This document shows positions 25,419 to 33,599 of a stretch of 64,000 nt of DNA, in pieces (positions within the stretch are counted from its first letter, which is position 1; every line of letters begins with the position of its first letter). Made by a program: the position numbers and the translations under genes. Source of the stretch: Dongia sedimenti (GTDB lineage: Bacteria; Pseudomonadota; Alphaproteobacteria; Dongiales; Dongiaceae). Under the pieces are notes generated by a model. That model did no database searches and was not told the origin of the DNA. It saw nothing but the letters and a program-made list of their open reading frames with translations. The stretch is from assembly GCA_030715195.1 (NCBI GenBank), contig JAUYVI010000009.1:124001-188000 (forward strand), read 5' to 3'.

Positions 25419-26561
25419 TCAGAAGGTAAACGCGCTGCCGATGGCGATGTCATAGCCATGGTAGCTGTCGAGCGCGCTATCGACCCCGTCGCCGCTGTCA
25501 TGGAACCAAGTGTAGCCGATTTCGCCGTCCAGCATGATGCCGGGCGCCAGTGCGTATTGGCTGGTCGCGATCACCCGGTTGAGGCTGCGGCTGCCGCCCG
25601 GATTCGGAGCAAACGTAAAGGCAGTCTGGCCGTCGTAGTGGCCGTGGCTGCCCTGCAGCCCGAAGGTCCACGGGGCGAGCGTGTAGGAGAGCCCGCCGCC
25701 CAGGACATAGGCGTTGTTGTCGCTGCCACCCTGATCGTAATACTCCATCACGCCGCCAATGCCGAAATTGCCGAGCGTGAGATTGAGGCCGGTTTGGTAG
25801 TCGGAACTCTTGCCGTCGTTCCCGCCCGCCGTGCCGTTGAACTGGGTCTGCCAGGAACCGCCGCCGCCCCATTGCAGGCCCCAACCGTCGCCGTCGTATT
25901 TGTAGGTCGCGTAAGTGCTGAAACTGTGATGGGCGGTGCCGTTGGGATTGGTAGGCGTTCCGGAGCCGTTGACGCCGGCCTGGGTGTAATCCTCGGCATT
26001 GTTGCTGGGCGTGTAACTGACCCAGAGCTGGAATCCGTCGAAGTTCGGCGTCGCATAGACGATGCCCTGGTTGTCGCCCTCGGTATCGACGCAGGCCGCG
26101 TTGGAGCCGATCGGATCGTTCGAGCCCCAGGTGGCATCCGGCGAAAAGGCAGAGAAGTTCGCCGTGCCGCCCGGCGGCAGCAGGCAGTAGTTGGCGATCG
26201 CCTTGTCCTGGGAGCCGACCTGGAAGCGGCCGAAGCCGCCCTGCCAATACACATAGGATTGGTCGATCTGATCGGCGGCGTTCTCGGCCTCGAGCTCGAT
26301 CTGGGCGCCGACGGTCAGCCCGTTGTCGAGCGTGGTCTCGCCCTGAAACCAGACTTCGCCGTCATGCTTGAAGGCGTCGGTGTTGCGATGATTGCCGAAA
26401 TGGCCGTCGCGCTTCGAATCGAAGAGGCCCTGATAGACGACGTTGAAGAACCCGCCGACGTCGAGCTTCACGCCGTCGGCAGCGCGGGCGGTGGAAGAGG
26501 TCGCACCGAGGATCGACGTAACGCCGATCAGCGCGGTGCTGCCGAGGTACAAACGTTTCAT
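25419..26561 (-). CDS. Outer-membrane porin (Gram-negative general porin type)
   Basis: 380 residues. A signal peptide (MKRLYLGSTALIG...STARA, about 27 residues) precedes a beta-rich mature chain with alternating aromatic residues, and the protein ends SAFTF with the C-terminal Phe required for outer-membrane insertion. VGAQIELEAE, FGRFQVGSQD and IDQSYVYWQG match porin strands and the first turn of alphaproteobacterial porins. The ATG at 26561 is chosen for the signal peptide. Two Cys residues (CLLPP and AACVD, about 55 bases apart in the gene coding for 30 residues) may form a loop disulphide. Probably gives uptake of small hydrophilic solutes. Confidence 0.88.
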   Translation of the reverse strand: MKRLYLGSTALIGVTSILGATSSTARAADGVKLDVGGFFNVVYQGLFDSKRDGHFGNHRNTDAFKHDGEVWFQGETTLDNGLTVGAQIELEAENAADQIDQSYVYWQGGFGRFQVGSQDKAIANYCLLPPGGTANFSAFSPDATWGSNDPIGSNAACVDTEGDNQGIVYATPNFDGFQLWVSYTPSNNAEDYTQAGVNGSGTPTNPNGTAHHSFSTYATYKYDGDGWGLQWGGGGSWQTQFNGTAGGNDGKSSDYQTGLNLTLGNFGIGGVMEYYDQGGSDNNAYVLGGGLSYTLAPWTFGLQGSHGHYDGQTAFTFAPNPGGSRSLNRVIATSQYALAPGIMLDGEIGYTWFHDSGDGVDSALDSYHGYDIAIGSAFTF

Positions 26562-26653
26562 GCCTGGACCAATGTCCAAAATCTGCAACCTGAAGATATC
26601 GCAGGCGCAGGCGGGGAGGTGTGCGACCCCGGAATACCTGATCCGCCGTGCGC

Positions 26654-27316
26654 TCAGCGCAAGGCCGGCTTCACCAGCTGCGCCAGGCGCGCCGCATCGA
26701 CCGGCGCGCGGACCTTGGCGTCATTGTCGAAATAGACATAGACGTCTCGGCCTTTGGACGCCCCAGCCGGCCGTGGCGCCGGTTTCGCTGTAACGCGAAG
26801 GGCATCGGCCGGTTCCCGGCCCTTGGCCCAGGCGGCCACCCTAATCGCCCAGCGCTTGAGCGTCGTATCGTCATAGCCGCTGGCATAGAGCTCTTCGGAG
26901 CCGTGGAGCCGGCAGTAAATGAAGTCTGCTGTGAGGTCCATGAGGAGGGGCCAGTCCACGGTGTCGGCGCAGACTAGGCCGATCCGGTGCTTGCGCAGGA
27001 GGGCGATGAACGCCGGTGTCCGGAAGCTGTCATGGCGGATCTCGATCGCATGCCGCAGGCGTCGCTTGTGGTCAATCTCCAGGGTGGTGCGCCCCTTGAC
27101 CGCGAAGACGAAGTTGTCCGGCGTCGCCGCCGCCCATTGCCGGAAGCTGTCAGGGCTCTGGAGGGAGTAGAAGGTGCCGTTGATCTCGACGGTCGGAAAC
27201 TTGGATGCGGCGTAGGCCAGTTCGTCCTTCTGCCGCAGACCCTTCGGATAGAACTTCCCCCGCCACGGCGCGTAGCGCCAGCCGCTGATGCCGATCCTGA
27301 TCCCGCCCAGCGCCAC
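26654..27316 (-). CDS. DUF72 (YecE-like) protein, apparently with an internal deletion
   Basis: 220 residues; the family usually has about 240-300. The N-terminus IGISGWRYAPWRGKFYP and NGTFYSLQSPDSFRQW is typical, as are LRHAIEIRHDSF, FIYCRLHGSEELYASGYD and DVYVYFDND. Between FVFAVKG (about residue 75) and LRHAIEIRH (about 87) the family normally has a long region including the LGPILWQLPP stretch, and only about a dozen residues remain. The frame stays open, so the deletion is in frame. GTG at 27316 is preferred to a TTG one codon earlier. No ribosome binding site is seen; the gene probably is coupled to the one ending at 27329. Function of the family is unknown. Confidence 0.8.
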   Translation of the reverse strand: MALGGIRIGISGWRYAPWRGKFYPKGLRQKDELAYAASKFPTVEINGTFYSLQSPDSFRQWAAATPDNFVFAVKGRTTLEIDHKRRLRHAIEIRHDSFRTPAFIALLRKHRIGLVCADTVDWPLLMDLTADFIYCRLHGSEELYASGYDDTTLKRWAIRVAAWAKGREPADALRVTAKPAPRPAGASKGRDVYVYFDNDAKVRAPVDAARLAQLVKPALR

Positions 27317-27328
27317 CAACGGTCGCTG

Positions 27329-27679
27329 CTAGGCGCGAGCTTTGGATTGCATCGGGCCGGCGAGTACCATGACCTTCTTGTCTGCGAACTCGCCGCGGTT
27401 TAGGCCGACATCTTCCGGCAGCGGGCGCGCGAAGTAGAGCTTCTCGTCCGCGAACCCGGCAGTCATAGTTTGGCTCTCGTTGCCAATATGCACCAGTCGA
27501 AGATGGCGCAGCGCCCAGCGCTCGGCCTCGAGCCGTGCGAAAGCGGCGCTCGGCGCGGCCACGACCAGCTGCCAGATTTGCCGGCCTTGCCAGTACGAAT
27601 CATCCGGTGCCGCACTCGGCTCGATCAGCCAGAGCTGGCTCTGGAGAGTGTCCTCGCTCCGCTGCACAGCGTCGTCCAC
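27329..27679 (-). CDS. Hypothetical protein
   Basis: About 116 residues, not recognised. It contains QSQLWLIEPS, WQGRQIWQLVVAAPSAAFARLEAERWALRHLRLVHIGNES, described here as a central conserved-looking helix and strand region (roughly residues 30-75), and a tail with FARPLPEDVG. No signal peptide or membrane segment. GTG at 27679 has an AGGGG ribosome binding site and starts one base after the stop of the DUF2934 gene. A GTG at 27739 would overlap that gene by 59 bases and lacks a ribosome binding site. Part of a run of small minus-strand genes with the DUF72 gene downstream. Confidence 0.6.
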   Translation of the reverse strand: MDDAVQRSEDTLQSQLWLIEPSAAPDDSYWQGRQIWQLVVAAPSAAFARLEAERWALRHLRLVHIGNESQTMTAGFADEKLYFARPLPEDVGLNRGEFADKKVMVLAGPMQSKARA

Positions 27680-27680
27680 C

Positions 27681-27914
27681 TCAGACCCCTCGGGCGCCGG
27701 GACCGGCCGGACGTATGTCTCCGAGGCTGTTGCCTTCACTTGCCGGCGCGATATCGACGGCCGGACCGCGCTTGTCGTTCTTCTCTTTGTGCTGGTCGGC
27801 GTCGATCAGCCGCGCGGCATTCATCCAATGCTCGTCGGACCGGCCTTCCGGCCGCCCGGCTTCTTCCCACAGCGCATGCGCCTTGGCGCGGATTCGCTCT
27901 TCGCGATCGTCCAT
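27681..27914 (-). CDS. DUF2934 family small protein
   Basis: 77 residues. The first 35 (REERIRAKAHALWEEAGRPEGRSDEHW, positions about 3-30, named for the motif) are the DUF2934 signature found in many rhizobial small proteins: R-E-x-IR-x-A-x-x-LWE-x-x-GRP-x-G-x-x-x-x-HW. The tail is charged and low in complexity. Function of the family is unknown. It may be an operon with the downstream hypothetical and DUF72 genes. Confidence 0.75.
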   Translation of the reverse strand: MDDREERIRAKAHALWEEAGRPEGRSDEHWMNAARLIDADQHKEKNDKRGPAVDIAPASEGNSLGDIRPAGPGARGV

Positions 27915-27997
27915 AAGGTGCTCCCAAAGCTGACCAGTGTGTCAGCCGGTTAACCCTGGCTAGCGCGACTGTGTTCCCTGCGTGCGGGAGCGGAGGC

Positions 27998-28162
27998 TCA
28001 CGTTTCGCTGGATGCTTTTCGGGGCGTCGGTGCGGGTTCCGGCAGCGAGCGGGGCGCGACGTGGCGGGCGGGGTCGTTGTCATTGGCGGAGCCGGCAGCC
28101 TTGCGCTTCGCCGGCTCGGGCGGCGTCAACCAGGTCGCTTCGTCATTCGTGTAGGGCCACAT
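27998..28162 (-). CDS. Small hydrophilic protein (54 residues)
   Basis: Below the usual length cut-off. Translation starts MWPYTNDEATWLTPP at 28162, eight bases after a GGAG ribosome binding site, then has AKRKAAGSANDND and a proline-rich tail, ending at TGA 28000-27998. The WPYT-x-x-E-x-x-WL start looks like a small-protein family I have seen in rhizobial genomes, but I cannot name it. Low complexity C-terminus, no membrane segment. It precedes the DUF2934 gene on the same strand with an 83-base gap. Confidence 0.5.
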   Translation of the reverse strand: MWPYTNDEATWLTPPEPAKRKAAGSANDNDPARHVAPRSLPEPAPTPRKASSET

Positions 28163-28326
28163 AGGAAGAGCTCCAAATCGTTAAGATCATTGGGCTTCTT
28201 CCTCCCAGGATCGTTTCCGGGCGCAGTCTTATGCTGCACTGCACAATGATATGGGGAAATCGAAAAGGTATTCAAGTGGCGCCTTTGATTGCGGCAGGAA
28301 GTCGCGCCGTGCTAACCCCCGCCGAA

Positions 28327-28950
28327 ATGAAGATCGGACCCCATGATCTGCGGCGCCTGACCCGCGCCCAGCTACCGCGCGAAACCGTGGCGCTGGCCCG
28401 GTTCCTGATCGGCAAGGTGGTTGTGCGGGTTCTGCCGGAGGGCCCGCTGGCCGGCCGGATCGTCGAGACCGAGGCCTATATCCAGGGCGACACCGCCTGC
28501 CATGCCTTCAACGGCATGACGCCCCGCAATCGCTCGCTCTTCCTGCGGCACGGCCATGCCTATGTCTATCTCGCCTATGGCACGTCCTGGATGCTGAACG
28601 TGTCCAGCGAGGAGGAGGGGGTTGGGTCCGGGGTGCTGATCCGGGCCCTGGAACCTCTGGCCGGCATCGATGCGATGGCGGCACGTCGCGGCACGGAGAA
28701 ACCGCGCGACCTGCTGCGCGGACCCGGGCGGATCGCGCAGGCTTTGGCGATCGATCGGGTTTTGGACGGGCTGGACCTCACCCGCGACAAGCGGCTCTGG
28801 CTCGGGATCGACGCGACCGGGGAAAGAACTTCGCCCGCAAAGATCGGCACCAGCACGCGCATCGGGCTCACCAAGGATGCACACCGGCCGCTGCGATTTT
28901 TTTTGAGGGGCAGCGCCTTCGTGAGCGGACCCACAGCGCTCAACCGCTGA
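28327..28950 (+). CDS. DNA-3-methyladenine glycosylase (AAG/MPG family)
   Basis: 207 residues, the usual size for bacterial AAG. It removes alkylated purines during base-excision repair. RIVETEAYIQGDTACHAFNGMTPRN contains the catalytic Glu (VETEAY) and the conserved H-A-x-x-G-x-T-x-R-N motif; AYVYLAYG and GVLIRALEP follow, and LLRGPGRIAQAL marks the DNA-binding part. ATG at 28327 is chosen because similarity starts shortly after it; the frame is open upstream to 28231. A run of eight T within codons for LRFFLRG (about 28896-28903) is a possible slippage site but the frame continues normally. Confidence 0.88.
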   Translation: MKIGPHDLRRLTRAQLPRETVALARFLIGKVVVRVLPEGPLAGRIVETEAYIQGDTACHAFNGMTPRNRSLFLRHGHAYVYLAYGTSWMLNVSSEEEGVGSGVLIRALEPLAGIDAMAARRGTEKPRDLLRGPGRIAQALAIDRVLDGLDLTRDKRLWLGIDATGERTSPAKIGTSTRIGLTKDAHRPLRFFLRGSAFVSGPTALNR

Positions 28951-29259
28951 TTTTCACGCCTTTGTGCAGCACGTGAATTTGTTCGCGGCATCCGCGCGTC
29001 GCATGCAACGTTTCTTATTGCAGATGCACAACGGCCGGAGGCCGCGCGCGCCAGTTGCGGGCTTGTCTTCGACCACCGATTTGTATTTAAGTAAGACAAA
29101 TAGGCGCCACCGCAATGCGCCACTGATAAGCGTAAAAACGCAACTACAGGGGAGAATGCAAAGCGCCCGGCGCAGCAGCAGCGATCCAATTCGGTCGATC
29201 GCCAACGTCGTAAAAATCCAAGAACCGTCCATGTCCACACTCTCTGGGAGGAGTCTCGA
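28951..29259. promoter_or_regulatory. Promoter region of sugar ABC operon 2
   Basis: This gap has a locally AT-rich stretch (about 29075-29105) unlike the surroundings. It holds an inverted repeat ATTTGT-n11-ACAAAT (29079-29101), inside a wider pair TTGTCTT (29063-29069) and AAGACAA (29093-29099). These could be operator and promoter elements for the binding-protein gene at 29260. A frame at 28964-29263 is read through it but looks non-coding. Confidence 0.4.
29079..29101. promoter_or_regulatory. Inverted repeat, possible operator upstream of sugar ABC operon 2
   Basis: ATTTGT and ACAAAT are separated by 11 bases in an AT-rich patch 158 bases before the binding-protein start. The arms resemble those at 53479-53500 (TTTGTT-n10-AACAAA) beside the ROK repressor gene. 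The relationship is weak because both are short and A/T-rich. Confidence 0.3.
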
Positions 29260-30210
29260 ATGAAGCGTCTCGCATCCACCGCCATCGCACTCGCCTTGGG
29301 CCTCGCCTTCGCCGGCGCGGCGCATGCCGAGGACAAGAAGACCCTGGCCTTCGTCGTCAACGGTGCCTCCGATTTCTGGAAGGCCGCCGAAGCCGGCGTG
29401 AAGAAGGCGCAGGAAGAACTGCCGAACTACAATCTCGTGCTGAAATATCCGGAGCAGTCCTCGGCCGCGATCCAGATCCGCCTGATGGACGATCTTGTCG
29501 CCTCTGGCGTCGCCGGCATCATGGTCAGCGCGGTCGATCCGAAGACCGAGAGCGACGCGCTCAACCGCATCGGCAAGGAAGTGGCGCTCGCCACCACCGA
29601 TTCCGATGCGCCGCAGACCAGCCGTATCGCCTATATCGGCTCCTCCAACACCGATGCCGGCAAGCAGGCCGGCGAGCTGGTGCTGAAGGCGCTGCCCGAG
29701 GGCGGCAAGTGCATGGGCTTCGTCGGTCTGCTCGGTGCGGACAACGCCAAGGAACGCATCCAGGGTGTGAAGGACGTGATCAAGGGCTCGAAGGTCGAGC
29801 TCGTGGACGTCCGCGGCGACGACATCGACTTCACCCGTGCCAAGCGCAATGTCGAGGATACGCTGACCGCCAATCCCGACATCAATTGCATGATCGGCTT
29901 CTACTCGTACAACACGCCGAAGATCTACGAGGCGCTGAAGGAAGCGGGCCAGCTCGGCAAGATCAAGGTCATCGGCTTCGACGAGGATCCGACCACCCTC
30001 GGCGGCGTGCGCGAAGGCACCATCGTCGGCACCGTCGTGCAGCAACCGTATGAGTGGGGCTATCAGGGCATGAAGTACCTCGCCGCCTACCTGGAAGGCG
30101 ACAAGTCCTGGATTCCCGAGAACAAGCTGCTGATCGTGCCGACCAAGATCATCGACAAGAGCAATGTCGATGCCTTCGAGGCCGAGCTGAAGAAGCGCCA
30201 AGGTAAATGA
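29260..30210 (+). CDS. Sugar ABC transporter substrate-binding protein
   Basis: 316 residues, Peripla_BP_4 fold (RbsB-like). The signal peptide ends AHA-ED near residue 23, and the first strand TLAFVVNGASDFWKAAEAG is typical. The middle has VSAVDPKTESDALNRI and the hinge region, and VIGFDEDPTTLGGV near the end corresponds to the sugar-binding Asp region. A GGGAGGAG ribosome binding site is close to the ATG. First gene of an SBP-ATPase-permease operon. A hairpin follows its stop. Ligand unknown; likely a pentose or related sugar. Confidence 0.9.
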   Translation: MKRLASTAIALALGLAFAGAAHAEDKKTLAFVVNGASDFWKAAEAGVKKAQEELPNYNLVLKYPEQSSAAIQIRLMDDLVASGVAGIMVSAVDPKTESDALNRIGKEVALATTDSDAPQTSRIAYIGSSNTDAGKQAGELVLKALPEGGKCMGFVGLLGADNAKERIQGVKDVIKGSKVELVDVRGDDIDFTRAKRNVEDTLTANPDINCMIGFYSYNTPKIYEALKEAGQLGKIKVIGFDEDPTTLGGVREGTIVGTVVQQPYEWGYQGMKYLAAYLEGDKSWIPENKLLIVPTKIIDKSNVDAFEAELKKRQGK

Positions 30211-30259
30211 GCTTGGGCAAGTAAGCTTGGGTAGATAAGTCCAGCTTGCGTCTGGTGCG

Positions 30260-30291
30260 AGGGGTCGGTGCCGGTGACGGCACCGACCCTT
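30260..30291 (+). terminator. Hairpin between binding protein and ATPase genes
   Basis: GGGTCGGTGCC pairs with GGCACCGACCC around a six-base loop, followed by TTTCGTT. It is a weak terminator or RNA-stabilising hairpin, likely to reduce expression of the ATPase and permease relative to the binding protein. Confidence 0.65.
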
Positions 30292-30375
30292 TCGTTGCAA
30301 TAAGGCTGCTTCTCTGCTTCCATCCCCGAACGGACATTCCCCGATCAAAGACTCGTTTGCGACAAGGCCTTGTCC

Positions 30376-31908
30376 ATGGGTGAACCGAACCAGCCCTTTC
30401 TCGAGCTGAACGCGATCAGCAAGACCTATCCCGGCGTGGTGGCGTTGAACGACGTCAGCCTCGCGGTCGGGCGCGGCGAGATCGTCGGCTTGATCGGCGA
30501 GAATGGGGCCGGGAAGTCCACTTTGATGAAGGTCTTGGGCGGCGTGATCGCCCCCACCAGCGGCACGATCAAGGTCGATGGCAGAGAGCATGCGGGGCTG
30601 ACGGTCAACGATGCGATCAAAAGCGGCATCGCTTTCGTGCACCAGGAACTCAATCTGTTCGACAACCTCGATGTCGCGGGCAATGTCTTCATCGGCCGCG
30701 AGCCGCTGTATGGCGGGCCGCTAAAGCTGCTCGACCGGAAGAAGCTGCACCGCCAGGTGCAGCCGCTGCTGGACAAGCTCGGGGTCGATTTCGCGTCCGA
30801 TACGCTGGTCGCCGATCTCTCGCTGGCGCAGCGGCAATTGCTGGAGATTGCCAAGGCGCTGTCGCTGGACGCGCGGCTGGTGATCATGGACGAGCCGACC
30901 TCCAGCTTGACCCTGTCGGAGACCGAGCGCCTGCTGGGGGTGATGAACGATCTCCGCGCCGACGGGGTCAGCATCATCTTCATCTCGCACCGCCTGAACG
31001 AGGTGAAGTTCTGCGCCGACCGCGTGGTGGTGCTGCGCGACGGCCGCATGGTTGGCGGGCTCGACCGCACCGAGGCCCGGCCCGAGGCGATGATCCGGCT
31101 GATGATTGGCCGGGACCTAAAGTCGCTCTATATTCCGCCGCAGGCGCCGCCGGGCGCGCCGGCGCTCGAGATCATGGACTTCCGCACCACGGCCTTTCCG
31201 AACCATCCGGTCAGCCTCACCCTGCGCCGAGGCGAGATCCTCGGTCTCGCCGGTCTCGTGGGGGCGGGACGCACCGAGCTCGCCCGTGCGGTGTTCGGGA
31301 TCGATCGGCGCCTGGGCGGAGATTTGAAGATCGACGGGCAGGCGGTCGGCATCGGCACGCCGCGTGATGCCATCGACCGCGGGCTCTTCCTGGTCCCGGA
31401 GGACCGCAAGCAATCGGGCCTGCATCTCGACTTCTCGTTGACCGAGAACATCTCGCTGCCGGATCTCGTGCGCTATGCGCCGGGTATGCTGATCAGCGGC
31501 GCGGCGGAAGGAAAGAACGCCGAAGCGCAGAAGCGCCGGCTGAACATCAAGGCGTTCGACGTTGCGACCGTCGCCGGCACGCTCTCCGGCGGCAACCAGC
31601 AGAAGATCGTGCTGGCGAAATGGCTGTCGATGAAACCCAGCATCATTATCTTCGACGAGCCCACCCGCGGCATCGATGTCGGCGCCAAGAGCGAGATCTA
31701 CCAGCTGATGCGCAACTTGGCCGATGCCGGCGTCGCGGTGCTGATGATCTCCTCCGATATGGAGGAGGTGATCGGCGTCAGCGACCGCATGGCGGTGATG
31801 CACGAGGGCGCGATCAGCGGTTTCCTGGAACGCGACCGGTTCAGCGAGCACAATGTGCTGCAGCTCGCGGTCGGAAAACGCCTCGATCGAGAAGGGCATT
31901 TGAATTGA
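30376..31908 (+). CDS. Sugar ABC transporter ATP-binding protein (double-domain)
   Basis: 510 residues, RbsA/MglA type. Domain 1 has Walker A GENGAGKST, Q-loop HQELNLFD, signature-like LSLAQRQ and Walker B LVIMDEPTSSL. Domain 2 has GLVGAGRTE, the signature LSGGNQQK and IIIFDEPTRGIDVG. ATG at 30376 is preferred; a TTG two codons upstream would add only two residues. It is linked to the permease gene 10 bases downstream. Serves the importer of the 29260 binding protein. Confidence 0.92.
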   Translation: MGEPNQPFLELNAISKTYPGVVALNDVSLAVGRGEIVGLIGENGAGKSTLMKVLGGVIAPTSGTIKVDGREHAGLTVNDAIKSGIAFVHQELNLFDNLDVAGNVFIGREPLYGGPLKLLDRKKLHRQVQPLLDKLGVDFASDTLVADLSLAQRQLLEIAKALSLDARLVIMDEPTSSLTLSETERLLGVMNDLRADGVSIIFISHRLNEVKFCADRVVVLRDGRMVGGLDRTEARPEAMIRLMIGRDLKSLYIPPQAPPGAPALEIMDFRTTAFPNHPVSLTLRRGEILGLAGLVGAGRTELARAVFGIDRRLGGDLKIDGQAVGIGTPRDAIDRGLFLVPEDRKQSGLHLDFSLTENISLPDLVRYAPGMLISGAAEGKNAEAQKRRLNIKAFDVATVAGTLSGGNQQKIVLAKWLSMKPSIIIFDEPTRGIDVGAKSEIYQLMRNLADAGVAVLMISSDMEEVIGVSDRMAVMHEGAISGFLERDRFSEHNVLQLAVGKRLDREGHLN

Positions 31909-31918
31909 GATCCATCCC

Positions 31919-32974
31919 ATGCTGAAGAAAGATCTCGGGCTCCTCATCCTCATCCTGGTCGTGGGGACGGTCGTCGCACTTTTGAACCCGCGCTTCGTCT
32001 CGCAGATCAACGTGGCCAACACAGCGAACCTGATTGGCCTGTTCGGGCTGTTTGCGATCGGCCAGGGATTCGTCATCATCACCGGCGGCATCGATCTCTC
32101 AGTCGGATCGATCTTCGCACTGCTCGGCGTGATCTTCATCGACATGATCGGCCTGTGGGGCGTGCCCTGGCCGGTGGCCTTCCTGCTCACCATTCTCGGC
32201 GGCGTGATGCTGGGCGGGCTCCACGCCTTCCTGGTCACCAGGATGAAGATGCAGCCCTTCGTGGTGACCCTCTGCGGGTTGTTGATCTATCGCGGCCTCG
32301 CCCGTTGGTACACCGGAGACGGCACGGCCGGCTTTGAGTTCGGCCAGAGCTTTCCGGCGCTCGAATGGCTGACCATGGGGCGCTCGCCGATACCATATTG
32401 GCTGCCGGAATCTTGGGGCGGACCGGGTTTCTTCCCCATGCCCAACAGCTTCATTGCCTTCATCATCGTCGCGCTCATCATGGGGGTCGTGCTGCACCGT
32501 TCGGTCTACGGCCGTTACCTGTTCGCGGTCGGCAAGAATGAGGAGGCGGCGCGCTACTCGGGCATCAACACCAGGAAGGTGATCGCAGCGGCCTATCTTA
32601 TCTCCGGCCTGCTCGCGGGAATCTCTACGGTCTACTTCGCGATGTACACGCGCTCGATCTCGCCGGCCTCGCACGGCAATTTCTATGAGCTCTACGCCAT
32701 CGCCGCCGCGGTGCTCGGCGGCTGCTCGCTGCGGGGCGGCGAGGGGTCGGTGCTCGGCATCGTGCTCGGCGCCGTGCTGCTGCAGGTGCTACAGAACTTG
32801 GTCAACCTGCTGGGCATCGAGAGCTCGCTCAATTTCGCGGTCATGGGCGGCGTCATCCTGATCGGCGTCATTGCCGACCAGCAGCTGGTGAAGTACCGGA
32901 CCCGGAAGGCGAACGAACGCAAGCGCGCCCTCGGACATGGCGCACTCAGTCCGGTGGCGCAGCAGGAGAAGTAG
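31919..32974 (+). CDS. Sugar ABC transporter permease (RbsC type)
   Basis: 351 residues, BPD_transp_2 family, with about ten hydrophobic segments from residue 7 on. The motif GGIDLSVGSIFAL follows the second segment, and the coupling region GKNEEAARYSGIN is canonical. Last gene of the operon. A convergent gene for a small secreted protein follows four bases later. Confidence 0.92.
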   Translation: MLKKDLGLLILILVVGTVVALLNPRFVSQINVANTANLIGLFGLFAIGQGFVIITGGIDLSVGSIFALLGVIFIDMIGLWGVPWPVAFLLTILGGVMLGGLHAFLVTRMKMQPFVVTLCGLLIYRGLARWYTGDGTAGFEFGQSFPALEWLTMGRSPIPYWLPESWGGPGFFPMPNSFIAFIIVALIMGVVLHRSVYGRYLFAVGKNEEAARYSGINTRKVIAAAYLISGLLAGISTVYFAMYTRSISPASHGNFYELYAIAAAVLGGCSLRGGEGSVLGIVLGAVLLQVLQNLVNLLGIESSLNFAVMGGVILIGVIADQQLVKYRTRKANERKRALGHGALSPVAQQEK

Positions 32975-32978
32975 GGCC

Positions 32979-33320
32979 TTACTGGTCGAGCTTCTTCAGC
33001 TTCACGCAGCTCTTCTCGATCGCCGCATTGGCACCTTTCAGGCGCTCCTTGGTCGGCTGTTGGGCCACGGCCAGCCACATCGCGTTGGCGTTCTGCAGCT
33101 CCGCCCGCATCGCTTTGCTGGGCTCGTCCTTCGTCGCGTCGTAAGACGCTTTGACGTCGGCGATCGCATTCGGACAGCGGCGGACCTTCGTGGCGGCGAT
33201 CTCTTCGCTGCAGGCCGTTACGCCTTCATGCATGACCGTGCAGAACCCGGCGCCGGTGGCGTCGGCCAAGGCGGGCAGGGAGATCAGGGTTAGTGCCGCG
33301 GTTGCGAAATACTTGAGCAT
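32979..33320 (-). CDS. Small secreted hypothetical protein
   Basis: 113 residues with a clear signal peptide (MLKYFATAALTLISLPALA, cleavage near residue 19). The mature part is helical with three Cys (FCTVMHEG, ACSEEI, RRCPN) and a fourth near the end (KSCVKL), so two disulphides are possible in the periplasm. No family recognised. ATG at 33320 is chosen for the signal peptide; the frame runs open further upstream without similarity. Convergent with the permease gene at 32974. Confidence 0.7.
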   Translation of the reverse strand: MLKYFATAALTLISLPALADATGAGFCTVMHEGVTACSEEIAATKVRRCPNAIADVKASYDATKDEPSKAMRAELQNANAMWLAVAQQPTKERLKGANAAIEKSCVKLKKLDQ

Positions 33321-33599
33321 TGAAGCCTCCGTTGATGGGGCGCCCTCTGTAACCGAGGGTAGGAGGAGAGGCAAGCCTGGATGCCGCGCTGGACATTGCC
33401 TCACAAGGTCTGCGGTCGACTTGCCGCAATCGCGAAGGCACGCGGCGACGCGCAATCGGCGATCCAGGCGTTGACTCACACACCCTTCAATGGTTCGGTA
33501 GTGCGGGAGCCGAAGGATGACAGGAAACGCGCCTGCGGCTTTCTAGAAAATTAGGGCCGCGCTCAAACAGCGGTCACAACCCTTGGGAGGAGCGTCACG

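Noticed and set aside
28896-28903. Run of eight T in the 3-methyladenine glycosylase gene as a frameshift
   Set aside because: The frame continues through it and gives a normal C-terminus.
28964-29263. Plus-strand frame of 99 codons before the sugar-binding protein at 29260
   Set aside because: It covers the AT-rich promoter patch and inverted repeat, and ends inside the start of the real gene; composition is not coding-like.
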